A DNA stretch of 53,510 bases from an uncultured Gemmiger sp. (GCA_944388215.1 CALXHT010000014.1:1-53510), one strand, 5' to 3'; counted from the first letter of the stretch, positions 39,921 to 47,654 are shown. Numbers and translations are program-made. The notes: generated from the letters alone by a model not told the origin.

Positions 39921-40224
39921 GAATCAGTGTTCTGTTGCTTTTCTGTACAGCAAAAAGCCGGAAACAATCCATACATACATGAACATATAGATTTTCACAG
40001 CTACAGCATGAAATAATATTAACGCAAAAAAGCAAAAAAAGCAAGTTCGGCGTTAAATTTTGATCCATTTATTCAAAAATTGAACAGGGAAAACTCGTTG
40101 GGCAGAAAAACAAAACGTTTGCCCAACAGATTTTCCCTGCTTTTTTTCAGCGGATTCTTTCCTGGCCCGGGAAAGGGTTCTTCGGGGTGGTTCCGGTGTT
40201 GCCCCGGGAACAGAACACTGATTC
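39921..40224. promoter_or_regulatory. Candidate invertible promoter segment
   Basis: A 304-bp segment is bounded by perfect 16-bp inverted repeats: GAATCAGTGTTCTGTT at 39921-39936 and its reverse complement at 40209-40224. It separates the two tyrosine-recombinase homologue genes. Inside, a leftward promoter (-35 TTGCTT at 40039-40044, -10 TAATAT at 40016-40021, 17-bp spacer) faces the pilus genes, and a strong terminator (40085-40147) faces right. Inversion would turn the promoter away and point the terminator at the pilus genes. Invertible promoters next to tyrosine recombinases are an established phase-variation mechanism in gut bacteria; this instance is inferred from layout. Confidence 0.8.
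40085..40147 (+). terminator. Strong terminator inside the invertible segment
   Basis: A two-part stem: CAGGGAAAA with TTTTCCCTG outside, GTTGGGCA with TGCCCAAC inside, followed by CTTTTTTT on the plus strand. In the present orientation it would stop rightward transcription; inverted, it would stop transcription toward the pilus genes. Confidence 0.85.
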
Positions 40225-40232
40225 CGTTTCCC

Positions 40233-41070
40233 TTATAACAGAAGGTGCATCCGGTTCAGCAGGCGCTCATGCTCGGCGCCGGACTCCATGATATAGATCC
40301 GCGTTGTCTCGATGCTGGAATGACCCAGAAGGTCGGCCAGCTTCGAGATATTTTTTTCCATGTTGTAGAACGTGCGGGCAAACAGATGCCGCAGATTGTG
40401 GGGAAACACCTTCTCCCGGGGGACGTTGGCCTTTTCGCAGAGGGCTTTCAGCAGTTTCCAGACCGTCACCCGGGAAAGGGGGCGCCCCCCGGCGGGACAG
40501 GAAGACCGGCCCCGTGTGGATGCGCTGCCGCTGGCACCAGCGGGTCAGCCGGTGGCAGAGGGCGGCAGGCAGCAGGATCTCCCGGCATTTGCCCTTGCAG
40601 CGGATGGACGCCTTGCGGCGGCGCACTGCCTCCGCGGTGATCCACTGCAGTTCCGATACCCGGATTCCGGTGGAACAGATCGTCTCAAGCAGCAGCTGGC
40701 TGCGCCGGTTGCGGGTCTGCTGCGCGGCGTGGAGCAGCCGGAAATATTCGGCGCGGTTCAGCTCCCGCCCCGGGTCGGCAAAGATCCGCCGCTGCCGCTT
40801 GAGGGGCTTTGCCTTGCCGGCCGGGTTGTCGATGCTCTCCTGGTAATCGTTCACCGCGGCCAGCATCGCGTTGACCGTGGACGGGGTGTACCCCCCGTCC
40901 ACCAGGCGGTCCCGCCAGGCGGCAACGGTTTCCCGGTCCGGGGTTTCCGGGGCCCCGGTATCGGCGAAAAACCGGGCCAGGGCCCGGGTGTACTTTTCCA
41001 TCGTGGCGGCGCTGTATTCGCGGTGGATCAGCCAGCTTTCATAGGTTTGCAGGATGTTCTGCAGGTTCAT
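40233..41070 (-). pseudogene. Tyrosine recombinase with a frameshift in a homopolymer run
   Basis: Two overlapping frames together give a complete recombinase of about 279 residues. The first (from the ATG at 41070, after GAGAGGAG) has the core-binding domain, STGIRVSELQ with Arg I, and RCKGKCREILLP with the lysine. It runs out of frame near 40475-40495. The second carries HNLRHLFARTFYNMEKNI, LADLLGHSSIETTRIY with the nucleophile tyrosine, to the stop at 40233. The break lies in G6/C5 runs, and removing one base restores the family sequence. This is the expected enzyme for the neighbouring invertible segment. A sequencing error, a recent inactivation, or slippage-based switching are all possible. 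Confidence 0.8.
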
Positions 41071-41094
41071 CAGGATCTCCTCTCTGTTGCAGGG

Positions 41095-41125
41095 CTTTGC
41101 TATAGGATGACCATTTTTTTGCACA
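41095..41125 (-). promoter_or_regulatory. Possible promoter of the tyrosine recombinase gene
   Basis: On the minus strand TTGTGC and TATAGC are 16 bp apart, about 25-30 bp before the ribosome-binding site at 41073-41084. The match to consensus is moderate. Confidence 0.4.
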
Positions 41126-41126
41126 A

Positions 41127-41607
41127 TTTCTCTTTCGAAATCAAAAAGATTGAGTGCAACATCTAGACGGAACCACCACCTCTCGGACTGCGTATGAATG
41201 GAAGTATACTTCTTGTGGGTATACGGATTCCAGTCATATTGTAGAAGAAACAAAGTAAGCAGTCTGTCATGGACGGATTGGCTGGCCGTCCTTATCTGGC
41301 GTCCGGCTTGTGTTTTGCCTCGGAAGACATTTTCAGGGGAATCCCTGACTCCCATGCGGGCCAAGAGAGCTTCACTTTATATGAACGATATTATACAGCG
41401 TTGCCCCAACTAAAAAGCGAGCACATCGAACAGATGGGCTCGCTTTTTAGTGCAAACATCGGAATCACTGTTCTTGTTCGCGATGCGCAAAAAATAAATT
41501 CCCCGCGCTCTAAAAACGGTCCACTGGACCGTTTTTGCCCGCCGGAGCGGGCGGCGGGCACGAGCTATTCGATTCCCGTACGTCGGCCCAAACCGCATGG
41601 ATATAAA
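41127..41607. other. Gene-free stretch with hairpins between the recombinase and tRNA-Glu
   Basis: No credible gene is seen. A strong two-way terminator, CTAAAAAGCGAGC facing GCTCGCTTTTTAG, is at 41410-41450. A perfect palindrome (AAAAACGGTCCA facing TGGACCGTTTTT) is at 41512-41536, followed by the GC hairpin GCCCGC-cggag-CGGGC; this resembles the 20203-20227 palindrome. At 41568-41582 the 15 bases TTCGATTCCCGTACG repeat part of the tRNA-Glu T arm in inverted orientation. The stretch looks like layered remains of insertions beside the tRNA. Confidence 0.6.
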
Positions 41608-41640
41608 GAAAAACATCCTGCTCCCTTGAGAGCAGGATGT
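41608..41640 (-). terminator. Terminator of the tRNA operon
   Basis: ACATCCTGCTC (41613-41623) and GAGCAGGATGT (41630-41640) pair perfectly around CCTTGA. On the minus strand the stem, 2 bp after the tRNA-Glu end, is followed by TTTTTC. Confidence 0.9.
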
Positions 41641-41641
41641 C

Positions 41642-41662
41642 TTGGTGACCCGTACGGGAATC
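41642..41662 (+). repeat. tRNA-Glu 3'-end direct repeat c (inside the intact tRNA gene)
   Basis: The same 21 bp as at 20171-20191 and 20429-20449, here forming the CCA end, acceptor arm and half of the T arm of the functional tRNA. It would be the attR/attB side of an element integrated at this tRNA. Confidence 0.65.
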
Positions 41663-41717
41663 GAACCCATGTTACAGCCGTGAAAGGGCCGTGTCTTAAC
41701 CGCTTGACCAACGGGCC
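41643..41717 (-). tRNA. tRNA-Glu (anticodon TTC)
   Basis: 75 nt with encoded CCA. The acceptor arm pairs GGCCCGT with ACGGGTC, with a terminal G-C. The anticodon arm is CGGCC-CTTTCAC-GGCTG, placing TTC in the anticodon. The T arm has GGTTCGATTCC. It is the second gene of a tRNA-Met-tRNA-Glu operon and its 3' end matches the direct repeats at 20.2-20.4 kb. Confidence 0.95.
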
Positions 41718-41810
41718 GTATAGAATACAAGATTTCGCTAAAACAGCAAGCAACCCACCGGCCACTATTGCAACCGGTCCCCAAGTATTTTAGCGAAACC
41801 TTGTAATCTG

Positions 41811-41887
41811 TGGTAGCGGTAACTGGATTTGAACCGGTGACACTTCGGGTATGAACCGAATGCTCTAGCCAACTGAGCTATACCGCC
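41811..41887 (-). tRNA. tRNA-Met (anticodon CAT)
   Basis: 77 nt with encoded CCA. The acceptor arm pairs GGCGGTA with TACCGCT, with one G-T pair. The D arm has TAGCTCAGTTGG, the anticodon arm TCGGT-TCATA-CCCGA with CAT, and the T arm GGTTCAAATCC. The A-G-C-T-C D-arm start and lack of initiator GGG pairs favour an elongator tRNA. A CAT anticodon could also be the lysidine-modified Ile tRNA. It is directly downstream of a consensus promoter. Confidence 0.93.
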
Positions 41888-41922
41888 ACATTTGGAAGCG
41901 CCTTATCAGAAAGCGCTCTATT

Positions 41923-41951
41923 ATTATACGAATTCCAGGGGTTCCTGTCAA
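41923..41951 (-). promoter_or_regulatory. Promoter of the tRNA-Met/tRNA-Glu operon
   Basis: On the minus strand TTGACA (41946-41951) and TATAAT (41923-41928), both perfect, are 17 bp apart, 36 bp upstream of the tRNA-Met 5' end. Confidence 0.93.
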
Positions 41952-42003
41952 GTAGTTTTTGCAATTTTTTTGAAAAAATACCACTCCGCTGTCCTTTTTT
42001 GAT

Positions 42004-42206
42004 TTTTCCACCCTTGCCCCGCCCATTTTCCACCATAATTTTCAACAGTCTCGTTGAAAGTGTCTTAAAATATACGTTTTACCGCACAATTTTTTCTCGA
42101 CCGGGTTTTCCACGCCCGGTGGAAAATGCATCGTTCCCGGATAGTTTTCCACCACACGGTGCAAAACACGCCCCGATGCATCCCTTTTGCCCCTGTTTTT
42201 TCCACA
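42004..42206. promoter_or_regulatory. Cluster of DnaA-box-like motifs between tRNA-Met and serS
   Basis: Six TTTTCCAC octamers (five forward at 42004, 42026, 42106, 42145 and 42198; one inverted at 42119) lie in 203 bp. TTTTCCACA at 42198-42206 is identical to the box at 9013-9021 in the oriC gap. 42106-42126 forms an inverted pair. There is no gene in 41952-42206. The cluster may titrate DnaA or be a displaced part of the origin. Confidence 0.45.
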
Positions 42207-42279
42207 CAAAAACGGCATGGTCAAAAGACCATGCCGTTTGATGGGAGTTTCTTTGCTTCTTTCTTTGCAAAGAAAGAAG
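42207..42279 (-). terminator. Palindrome plus terminator after serS
   Basis: One base after the serS stop lies a perfect palindrome (42256-42279, half-site CTTCTTTCTTTG), then the tail CAAAGAAACTCCCATC, then a hairpin AAACGGCATGGTC facing GACCATGCCGTTT (42210-42239) with TTTTTG after it. Confidence 0.92.
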
Positions 42280-42280
42280 A

Positions 42281-43588
42281 TTACTTGTGGTTGGGCACCA
42301 GCAGCGCCTTGCCGCCCATGTAGGGGCGCAGCACTTCGGGGATGGTGACGGTGCCGTCGGCCTGGAGATGGTTCTCCAGGAAGGCGATGAGCATACGCGG
42401 CGGCGCCACGCAGGTGTTGTTCAGGGTATGGGCCAGCTGGGTCTTGCCGTTCTCGTCCTTGTAGCGGATATGCAGGCGGCGGGCCTGGGCGTCGCCCAGG
42501 TTGGAGCAGCTGCACACCTCGAAGTACTTCTGCTGACGGGGGCTCCAGGCCTCGATGTCGCAGCTCTTCACCTTCAGGTCGGCCAGGTCGCCGGAGCAGC
42601 ACTCCAGCTGCCGCACCGGGATCTCCATGGAGCGGAACAGCTCCACCGAGTTATGCCACAGCTTGTCGTACCAGGTCATGCTGTCCTCCGGCTTGCAGAC
42701 GACGATCATCTCCTGCTTCTCGAACTGGTGGATGCGGTAGATGCCGCGCTCCTCGATGCCGTGGGCACCCTTCTCCTTGCGGAAACAGGGGGAATAGCTG
42801 GTCAGGGTCAGGGGCAGCTTGGCGCCGTCCAGCGTCTGGTCGATGAACCGGCCGATCATGGTATGCTCCGAAGTACCGATGAGGTAGAGGTCCTCGCCCT
42901 CGATCTTGTACATCATGGCGTCCATCTCGGGAAAGGACATGACGCCCTTCACCACGTTGCCGTGCATCATGAAGGGCGGGATCACGTAGGTGAAGCCTTT
43001 GCCGATCATGAAGTCGCGGGCGTAGGCCAGCACCGCCTCGTGCAGACGGGCGATGTCGCCCAGCAGATAGTAGAAGCCGTTGCCCGCCACACGACCGGCG
43101 GAATCCAGGTCGATGCCGTCAAAGCTCTCCATGATATCCACATGGTAGGGGATGGGGTAATCGGGCACCACCGGCTCGCCGAAGCGCTGCACTTCCACGT
43201 TGTGGGTGTCGTCGGGGCCGATGGGCACGCTGGGGTCGATCATCTGGGGAATCGTGTACATGATCTCCTGGATCTTGGCCTGGAGTTCGGTCTCCTTGCC
43301 TTCCAGTTCCTTCAGGCGGTCGGCCTGGGCGGTGACCTGCTTCTTGATCTCCTCCGCCTCGGCGGCCTTGGAGGGATCCTTCTTGGCCTGGCCCATCAGC
43401 ATGCCGATCTGCTTGGACAGCTTGTTGCGGTTGGCCCGCAGGTCGCTGGCCTCGCCGATGGCGGCGCGGTACTCGGCATCCAGTTTGATGACCTCGTCCA
43501 CCAGGGGCAGCTTGGCGTCCTGGAACTTCTTGCGGATGTTCTCCTTGACGGCTTCGGGGTTTTCACGGACAAAGCGAATGTCTAACAT
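42281..43588 (-). CDS. serS: Seryl-tRNA synthetase
   Basis: 435 residues, normal length. The N-terminal long coiled coil (about 25-105: DLRANRNKLSKQIGMLMGQA) binds the tRNA long arm. The class II catalytic core shows motif 2 SPCFRKEKGAHG, the TSEH substrate loop and motif 3 with TLNNTCVAPPRMLIAFLEN. It charges tRNA-Ser with serine. It follows parB by 36 bp without a T-box leader, so it is transcribed with the parA-parB unit. Confidence 0.98.
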   Translation of the reverse strand: MLDIRFVRENPEAVKENIRKKFQDAKLPLVDEVIKLDAEYRAAIGEASDLRANRNKLSKQIGMLMGQAKKDPSKAAEAEEIKKQVTAQADRLKELEGKETELQAKIQEIMYTIPQMIDPSVPIGPDDTHNVEVQRFGEPVVPDYPIPYHVDIMESFDGIDLDSAGRVAGNGFYYLLGDIARLHEAVLAYARDFMIGKGFTYVIPPFMMHGNVVKGVMSFPEMDAMMYKIEGEDLYLIGTSEHTMIGRFIDQTLDGAKLPLTLTSYSPCFRKEKGAHGIEERGIYRIHQFEKQEMIVVCKPEDSMTWYDKLWHNSVELFRSMEIPVRQLECCSGDLADLKVKSCDIEAWSPRQQKYFEVCSCSNLGDAQARRLHIRYKDENGKTQLAHTLNNTCVAPPRMLIAFLENHLQADGTVTIPEVLRPYMGGKALLVPNHK

Positions 43589-43624
43589 ACTTTTACACTC
43601 CTCTGGAATCTATGGAATGGGGGT

Positions 43625-44509
43625 TCAGGATTCGGGGTCGTACTGGCCCAGCAGACTGACGAACTTCTGCAGCATATCGTCGCTGTAGAAATCGATCTTC
43701 AGGCTGCCCTTGCCGTCCTTGTACTCCACATGGACCTCGCTGCCGGTGACTTCCTTCAGCGCGGCCTCCACCTCCACCGCACGCTTGGGACGGTGGAAGG
43801 GGTCGGGTTTGGGTTTGGGGGGCTTCGGCGGTTTGGCCAGCTTCTTGCAGAGCGCCTCGGTCTGCCGCACGTTGAGACCCTTCTCGGTGATCTCCTGGGC
43901 GGCGGTGCGGATGAGGTCCTCGCTGGGCAGACCCAGCAGCACCTTGGCATGACCGGCGCTCAAAGCGCCGGCGCTGACCTGGGCGCGGACCTCGTCGGGC
44001 AGGGCCAGCAGCCGCAGAGAGTTTGTCACGGCGCTGCGGCTCTTGCCCAGGCGTTTGGCGGCGGTCTCCTGGGTGAGGCCGTACTTTTCAATCAGCTGAC
44101 GGCAGCCCTCGGCCACCTCGATGGGGTCGAGGTCCTCCCGCTGGAGGTTTTCAATCAGCGCCAGGGCGGCGGCCTGTTCGTCGGTGACATCCTTGATGAG
44201 CACCGGCACCTCGTCCAGCCCGGCCAACCGGGCAGCCCGCCAGCGGCGTTCCCCGGCAATGATCAGATACCCGGTGCCCAGCCGCTTGGGCCGCACCGCG
44301 ATGGGCTGCAACAGCCCATTCTCGGTGATGCTGGCCGCAAGCCCCGCCAGGGATTCGTCGTCGAACTTCTTGCGGGGCTGGTCGGGATCAGGCTCGATCT
44401 CCCGCAGGGGCAGGGTGGTGACGCCGGCGTCGTCGGCGGTGGTTTCGGGCAGGTCGGCAAACAGGCTGTCCAGCCCCTTGCCCAGCCCGCCCAGTTTGCG
44501 TTTGGCCAT
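43625..44509 (-). CDS. parB: Chromosome partitioning protein ParB (Spo0J)
   Basis: 294 residues. The start is KRKLGGLGKGLDSLF, the ParA-contacting peptide of Spo0J-type ParB. The CTPase domain has PRKKFDDESLAGLAASI, GLLQPIAVRP and ENLQREDLDPIE, with GERRWRAA as the CTP-binding box. The helix-turn-helix is GLTQETAAKRLGKSRSAVTN. A proline-lysine linker leads to the C-terminal dimer domain. It loads at parS and slides to organise the origin region. Structured element copy 3 lies in its leader between parA and parB. Confidence 0.97.
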   Translation of the reverse strand: MAKRKLGGLGKGLDSLFADLPETTADDAGVTTLPLREIEPDPDQPRKKFDDESLAGLAASITENGLLQPIAVRPKRLGTGYLIIAGERRWRAARLAGLDEVPVLIKDVTDEQAAALALIENLQREDLDPIEVAEGCRQLIEKYGLTQETAAKRLGKSRSAVTNSLRLLALPDEVRAQVSAGALSAGHAKVLLGLPSEDLIRTAAQEITEKGLNVRQTEALCKKLAKPPKPPKPKPDPFHRPKRAVEVEAALKEVTGSEVHVEYKDGKGSLKIDFYSDDMLQKFVSLLGQYDPES

Positions 44510-44542
44510 AGATGCCTCCTTCCGGCGTGAGAAATTTTACAC

Positions 44543-44718
44543 TCGTCGCTGGCGGCGGACATGCGCCGACGGCAGCGACACCTCCAGGGAAATGCAGACC
44601 AAAATTGTGTGCGAGGAGCCCGCGACGAGTGCGCGGTTTTGGTCTGCATTTTGTCGAAGGGGCCTCCAAAGGGGGAAATAGCCGCGCCAGGCGCCGCCGT
44701 GCGCGGCTGTTGCCCCCT
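44543..44718 (-). ncRNA. Structured leader element, copy 3 (parA-parB gap)
   Basis: Plus-strand P1 arms are GTCGCTG (44545-44551) and CAGCGAC (44573-44579). P2 arms are AAATGCAGACC (44590-44600) and GGTCTGCATTT (44641-44651) around the invariant core. P3 has GCCGCGCC and GCGCGGC (44680-44707). Compared with copies 1 and 2 the arms differ at several positions, always with the partner changed. It ends about 35 bp before the parB start and, as in the other copies, P1 is nearest the start codon. Confidence 0.6.
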
Positions 44719-44732
44719 TTGAAACGAGCGGG

Positions 44733-45497
44733 TTACCGCTCGTTGTTACTCAAAAACTCCCGGGCCAGCTCCATATAGGCTTCGCAGCCCTTGCCGTTGG
44801 GCTCGTAGAAGTTGATGGGCATGCCGAAGCTGGGCGCCTCGCTGAGACGCACCGACCGGGGGATCACCGTCTTGAAGACCTTGTCGCCGTAGTACTTCTT
44901 CACCTGGGCCACCACCTGCATGGTCAGGTTGAGCCGTCCCGAATACATGGTGAACAGCACACCCTCAATGTCCAGGTAGCGGTTGTACTTCTTGCGCACG
45001 GTTTTGAGGGTGCTCATCAGTTCGGTGAGACCCTCCAGGGAGTAGAACTCGCACTGCAGAGGGATGAGCACGGTATCGCAGGCGCACAGGCCGTTGATGG
45101 TGAGCAGGTCCAGCGAGGGCGGGCAGTCGATGAAGATGTAGTCGTAGAGGGGCACCACGGGGGCCAGCACGGTGCGCAGCCGCATTTCGCGGCGGGGGAT
45201 GCTGACCAGTTCCACGACCGCGCCCGCCAGCTGGGTGTTGGAGGGCAGCAGGTCGGTGTTGTACTCGGTCTTGAGGATGGCGTCCCGCACATCGTCGTCG
45301 TCCATCAGGCAGGTGTAGATATCAAACTCCTGCTTGTTTTTGGGCACGCCGTAGCCGGAGGTGGTGTTGCCCTGGGGGTCCAGGTCCACCACCAGGACTT
45401 TTTTGCCCAGCGACGCCACGCAGGCGCTCAGATTGACGGCGGTGGTGGTTTTGCCCACGCCGCCCTTCTGGTTTGCGATTGCGATGACTTTTGCCAC
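44733..45497 (-). CDS. parA: Chromosome partitioning ATPase ParA (Soj)
   Basis: 254 residues from a GTG at 45497 with AGGAGG 7 bp upstream; earlier in-frame ATGs would add residues outside the family. The deviant Walker A motif KGGVGKTTTAVNLSA is at the N terminus, Walker B FIDCPPSLDLLTI near residue 125. ParA forms a nucleoid-bound gradient that moves ParB-parS complexes and, as Soj, affects DnaA activity. It precedes parB in the inverted block. A TATAAT lies at 45551-45556 on the minus strand. Confidence 0.97.
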   Translation of the reverse strand: MAKVIAIANQKGGVGKTTTAVNLSACVASLGKKVLVVDLDPQGNTTSGYGVPKNKQEFDIYTCLMDDDDVRDAILKTEYNTDLLPSNTQLAGAVVELVSIPRREMRLRTVLAPVVPLYDYIFIDCPPSLDLLTINGLCACDTVLIPLQCEFYSLEGLTELMSTLKTVRKKYNRYLDIEGVLFTMYSGRLNLTMQVVAQVKKYYGDKVFKTVIPRSVRLSEAPSFGMPINFYEPNGKGCEAYMELAREFLSNNER

Positions 45498-45599
45498 GGC
45501 GTTTCCTCCTGTTTCGGGTGATTTTGGACCGCAGAACGGGTCCACGACCTATTATAACACAGCTTTTTGGGTTTAAAAAGGGGGTCGGCCATAAAAAGT

Positions 45600-45635
45600 G
45601 CCCCGGGAATGTTCCACGTGGAACATTCCCGGGGC
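45600..45635. promoter_or_regulatory. parS site inside a 36-bp perfect palindrome
   Basis: TGTTCCACGTGGAACA (45610-45625) is a parS-type site, differing symmetrically from the Bacillus consensus TGTTTCACGTGAAACA. The symmetry extends with GCCCCGGGAA on the left and TTCCCGGGGC on the right to 36 bp. It lies upstream of the parA promoter, between parA and noc. The extended arms could also form a hairpin in RNA. Confidence 0.88.
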
Positions 45636-45650
45636 TTGGAAACGGTTTTT

Positions 45651-45774
45651 CTTCCTTCTTTGCAAAGAAGGAAGCGAAGAAACTCTCACCGGGTATACAA
45701 GAGAGGGGGAGGCAGCATGTTGGGCTGCGGTGGTCAGGAGATTCTCCGGCGGGGTCAAGACCCCGCCCTACAGC
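45651..45774 (-). repeat. Composite repeat copy 3, partial
   Basis: A perfect palindrome (45651-45674, half-site CTTCCTTCTTTG) with tail CGAAGAAACTCTCACC is joined through a divergent 50-bp middle to the right half of the GC-rich block (45741-45774, ending CCCCGCCCTACAG). The left half of the block is missing. It fills the space between the parS palindrome and the noc terminator. Confidence 0.75.
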
Positions 45775-45801
45775 CAACATTTCATTTTGCTTTATATATA
45801 A

Positions 45802-45872
45802 AAAATGCATGGTCCCTGACCATGCATTTTGATTGGAGTTTCTTTGCCTACTTTCTTTGCAAAGAAAGTAGG
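45802..45872 (-). terminator. Palindrome plus terminator after noc
   Basis: The noc stop is followed immediately by a 26-bp palindrome (45847-45872, half-site CCTACTTTCTTTG), the tail CAAAGAAACTCCAATC, and a hairpin AAAATGCATGGTC facing GACCATGCATTTT (45802-45830) with T tracts. Confidence 0.92.
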
Positions 45873-46826
45873 TTACAGGAGTTGTACCGCAAAATCCTCG
45901 GTGCTGTCGGCGGGGGCAGTTTCAGCAGCAGCCGCTACGGCGGGCGCTTCGGGGGCGGGGGCAGGCCCCGGCGCCGCCTGCACCGGCGCCGCCGCAGCAG
46001 GGGACGCGCCCGGCGCCACCCGGCCGTCGTTGCCCACCGGGATGCGCACAATGTATTCCAGGCACCCGTCCTTCTTGTCGCAGCTGGTGGTGGCGGCGAT
46101 GCCCTTCTGGGTCATCAGATCCACAGCATGCTGCAGGGTGTTCACAAAAAACCGCACATCCCGCACCATGGGAATGGTCTTGCGGCAGGGACTGGGCCCC
46201 TTGGGCGCCGCCAGCATGCTCTCCACCAGCTTGTCGGTCTGGCGGACGCTCAGATTGTCCCGGGCAATCTTTTCCAGCGCCGCTGTGCGCCGCCCCTCGG
46301 GCAGCCGCAGCACCGCCCGGGCGTGGCGCTCGCTCAAGTGATTGGCCGTGCAGAGGTCCTGCTGTTCCGGCGTCAGGGTCAGCAACCGCAGCTTGTTGGC
46401 CAGAGCCGGCTGGCTCAGCCCCAGACGCCGGGCGGCCTCGGCCTGGGTGCAGCCCCACAGCCGGATCACCTCCTTGATGCCCCGGGCGGTGTCGAAGGGG
46501 TCCAGCTGGCTGCGCTGGAGGTTTTCAAGCAGCCCCAGGGCCGCCGACTCGCTGTCGTTGAAATCCGCCAGGATGGCGGGGATCTTTTCCAGCTTTGCCA
46601 GCCGGCAGGCCCGCAGCCGCCGTTCCCCCGCCACCAGCTGATACTTCCGCAGTCCCACCCGGCGCACGCTCACCGGCTGGAGCAGCCCGTTCTGGAGAAT
46701 GCTCACGGCCAGGGCGGCGATCTCCGGCTCGTCGAAGGCCGTGCGGGCCTGGTAGGGGGACGGCTCGATGCTGTCGATGGGCAGCAGCAGCACGCGGCCG
46801 GTTTTTTGGGGTTCTTTTCTCGACAC
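45873..46826 (-). CDS. noc: ParB paralogue, nucleoid-occlusion-type (Noc-like)
   Basis: 317 residues with a GTG start after GGGAGG. ParB-fold motifs are SPYQARTAFDEPEIAALA, NGLLQPVSVRR, CTP-box GERRLRACRL and ENLQRSQLDPFD, with a helix-turn-helix GCTQAEAARRLGLSQPAL. It lacks the N-terminal ParA-contact peptide and has a 50-residue Ala/Pro-rich tail. Position between rsmG and parA is that of noc in Firmicutes. The N terminus is basic but not an obvious amphipathic membrane helix as in Bacillus Noc, so nucleoid occlusion is an inference from synteny. Confidence 0.82.
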   Translation of the reverse strand: MSRKEPQKTGRVLLLPIDSIEPSPYQARTAFDEPEIAALAVSILQNGLLQPVSVRRVGLRKYQLVAGERRLRACRLAKLEKIPAILADFNDSESAALGLLENLQRSQLDPFDTARGIKEVIRLWGCTQAEAARRLGLSQPALANKLRLLTLTPEQQDLCTANHLSERHARAVLRLPEGRRTAALEKIARDNLSVRQTDKLVESMLAAPKGPSPCRKTIPMVRDVRFFVNTLQHAVDLMTQKGIAATTSCDKKDGCLEYIVRIPVGNDGRVAPGASPAAAAPVQAAPGPAPAPEAPAVAAAAETAPADSTEDFAVQLL

Positions 46827-46860
46827 GATGGTTTCCTCCCTGCACGTTGCAAAACAAAAA

Positions 46861-46892
46861 GTGCTATGCTTTTTCTACAAAAAGCATAGCAC
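46861..46892 (-). terminator. Terminator after rsmG
   Basis: GTGCTATGCTTTTT and AAAAAGCATAGCAC pair perfectly around CTAC; on the minus strand TTTTTGTTTT follows. It divides rsmG from noc. Confidence 0.88.
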
Positions 46893-46949
46893 AACCGGCA
46901 GGAAACCGGAACAAAAATCGTTCGCCCCGAATCCGCAAAAAACGCGGTC

Positions 46950-47654
46950 TTACAGCGGTTTTTTTGCAATTTTTCCGCCGTTGCGGGGATAAACCGTCGG
47001 AGTCTGCGATATTTTTTTGCAGAACACCAGCCCCCGGGCGCTGCCGTCCGGCAGGGTGAAGGTGCGGGTCTCGGCGTACTGGCCGCCCAGCTTGGCAAGG
47101 GCATGGGCGGCGGCGTGGGCCTCGGTGTCGGCCTCGGGACCCTTCAGGGCCACGAACCATCCGCCCTGGCGTACCAGGGGCAGGCAGTACTCACAGAGCA
47201 CCGGCATGGCCGCCACCGCCCGGGCGCAGGCTACGTCGAACTGCTCCCGCCAGACCTTGCGGGCGGCCTCCTCGGCCCGCTCCTTGGCAAACTCGATGCC
47301 GGTGAGGCCCAGCTCGCCGCAGAGATATTTTAAAAAGTCCACCCGCTTGCCGGTGGGCTCCATCAGGGTGAGCTGCAAATCCGGCTTGTAGATTTTCGCC
47401 ACCACGCCGGGGAAGCCCGCGCCGGTGCCCACGTCCACGAGCCTTCCGGCAACTTCCGGCTGGGCGGCGAAGAGCAGGCTGTCCGCAAAGTGGCGGTCCT
47501 CGATGCCCTCGGGGGTGGTGATGGCCGTCAGGTTGACTTTCCGGTTGTAGTCCACCAGCAATTCCGCGTAGCGGTCCAGCAGGTCCAGCTGGGCAGGGGA
47601 GAGGGCAATGTTCCACGTGGAACATTTTTGTACCAGGCGTTCTTTGTCAATCAT
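46950..47654 (-). CDS. rsmG: 16S rRNA (guanine-N7) methyltransferase RsmG
   Basis: 234 residues. Motif I is [17 protein letters not shown] near residue 70, followed by [12 protein letters not shown] and a DVACARAVA segment, the family fingerprint. It methylates one guanine of the 530 loop of 16S rRNA using S-adenosylmethionine. The start overlaps the end of mnmG by 8 bp. Codons about 10-15 (CSTWN) are written by a parS site, so ParB binds inside the coding sequence. Confidence 0.97.
   Translation of the reverse strand: MIDKERLVQKCSTWNIALSPAQLDLLDRYAELLVDYNRKVNLTAITTPEGIEDRHFADSLLFAAQPEVAGRLVDVGTGAGFPGVVAKIYKPDLQLTLMEPTGKRVDFLKYLCGELGLTGIEFAKERAEEAARKVWREQFDVACARAVAAMPVLCEYCLPLVRQGGWFVALKGPEADTEAHAAAHALAKLGGQYAETRTFTLPDGSARGLVFCKKISQTPTVYPRNGGKIAKKPL
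47609..47624. promoter_or_regulatory. parS site inside rsmG
   Basis: TGTTCCACGTGGAACA, identical to the site at 45610-45625, lies within the first codons of rsmG. parS sites in this gene are a known feature of many bacteria. It is 2 kb from the first site. Confidence 0.88.

Noticed and set aside
39874-40068. Short minus-strand frame in the invertible segment
   Set aside because: No ribosome-binding site, cysteine-rich random composition; the region is better explained as promoter and inverted repeat.
41071-41364. N-terminal extension of the tyrosine recombinase up to 41364
   Set aside because: The ATG at 41070 has a strong ribosome-binding site and begins the conserved core-binding domain; upstream residues are not recombinase-like and include a likely promoter.
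43589-43624. T-box leader before serS
   Set aside because: Only 36 bp separate parB and serS, too short for a T-box.
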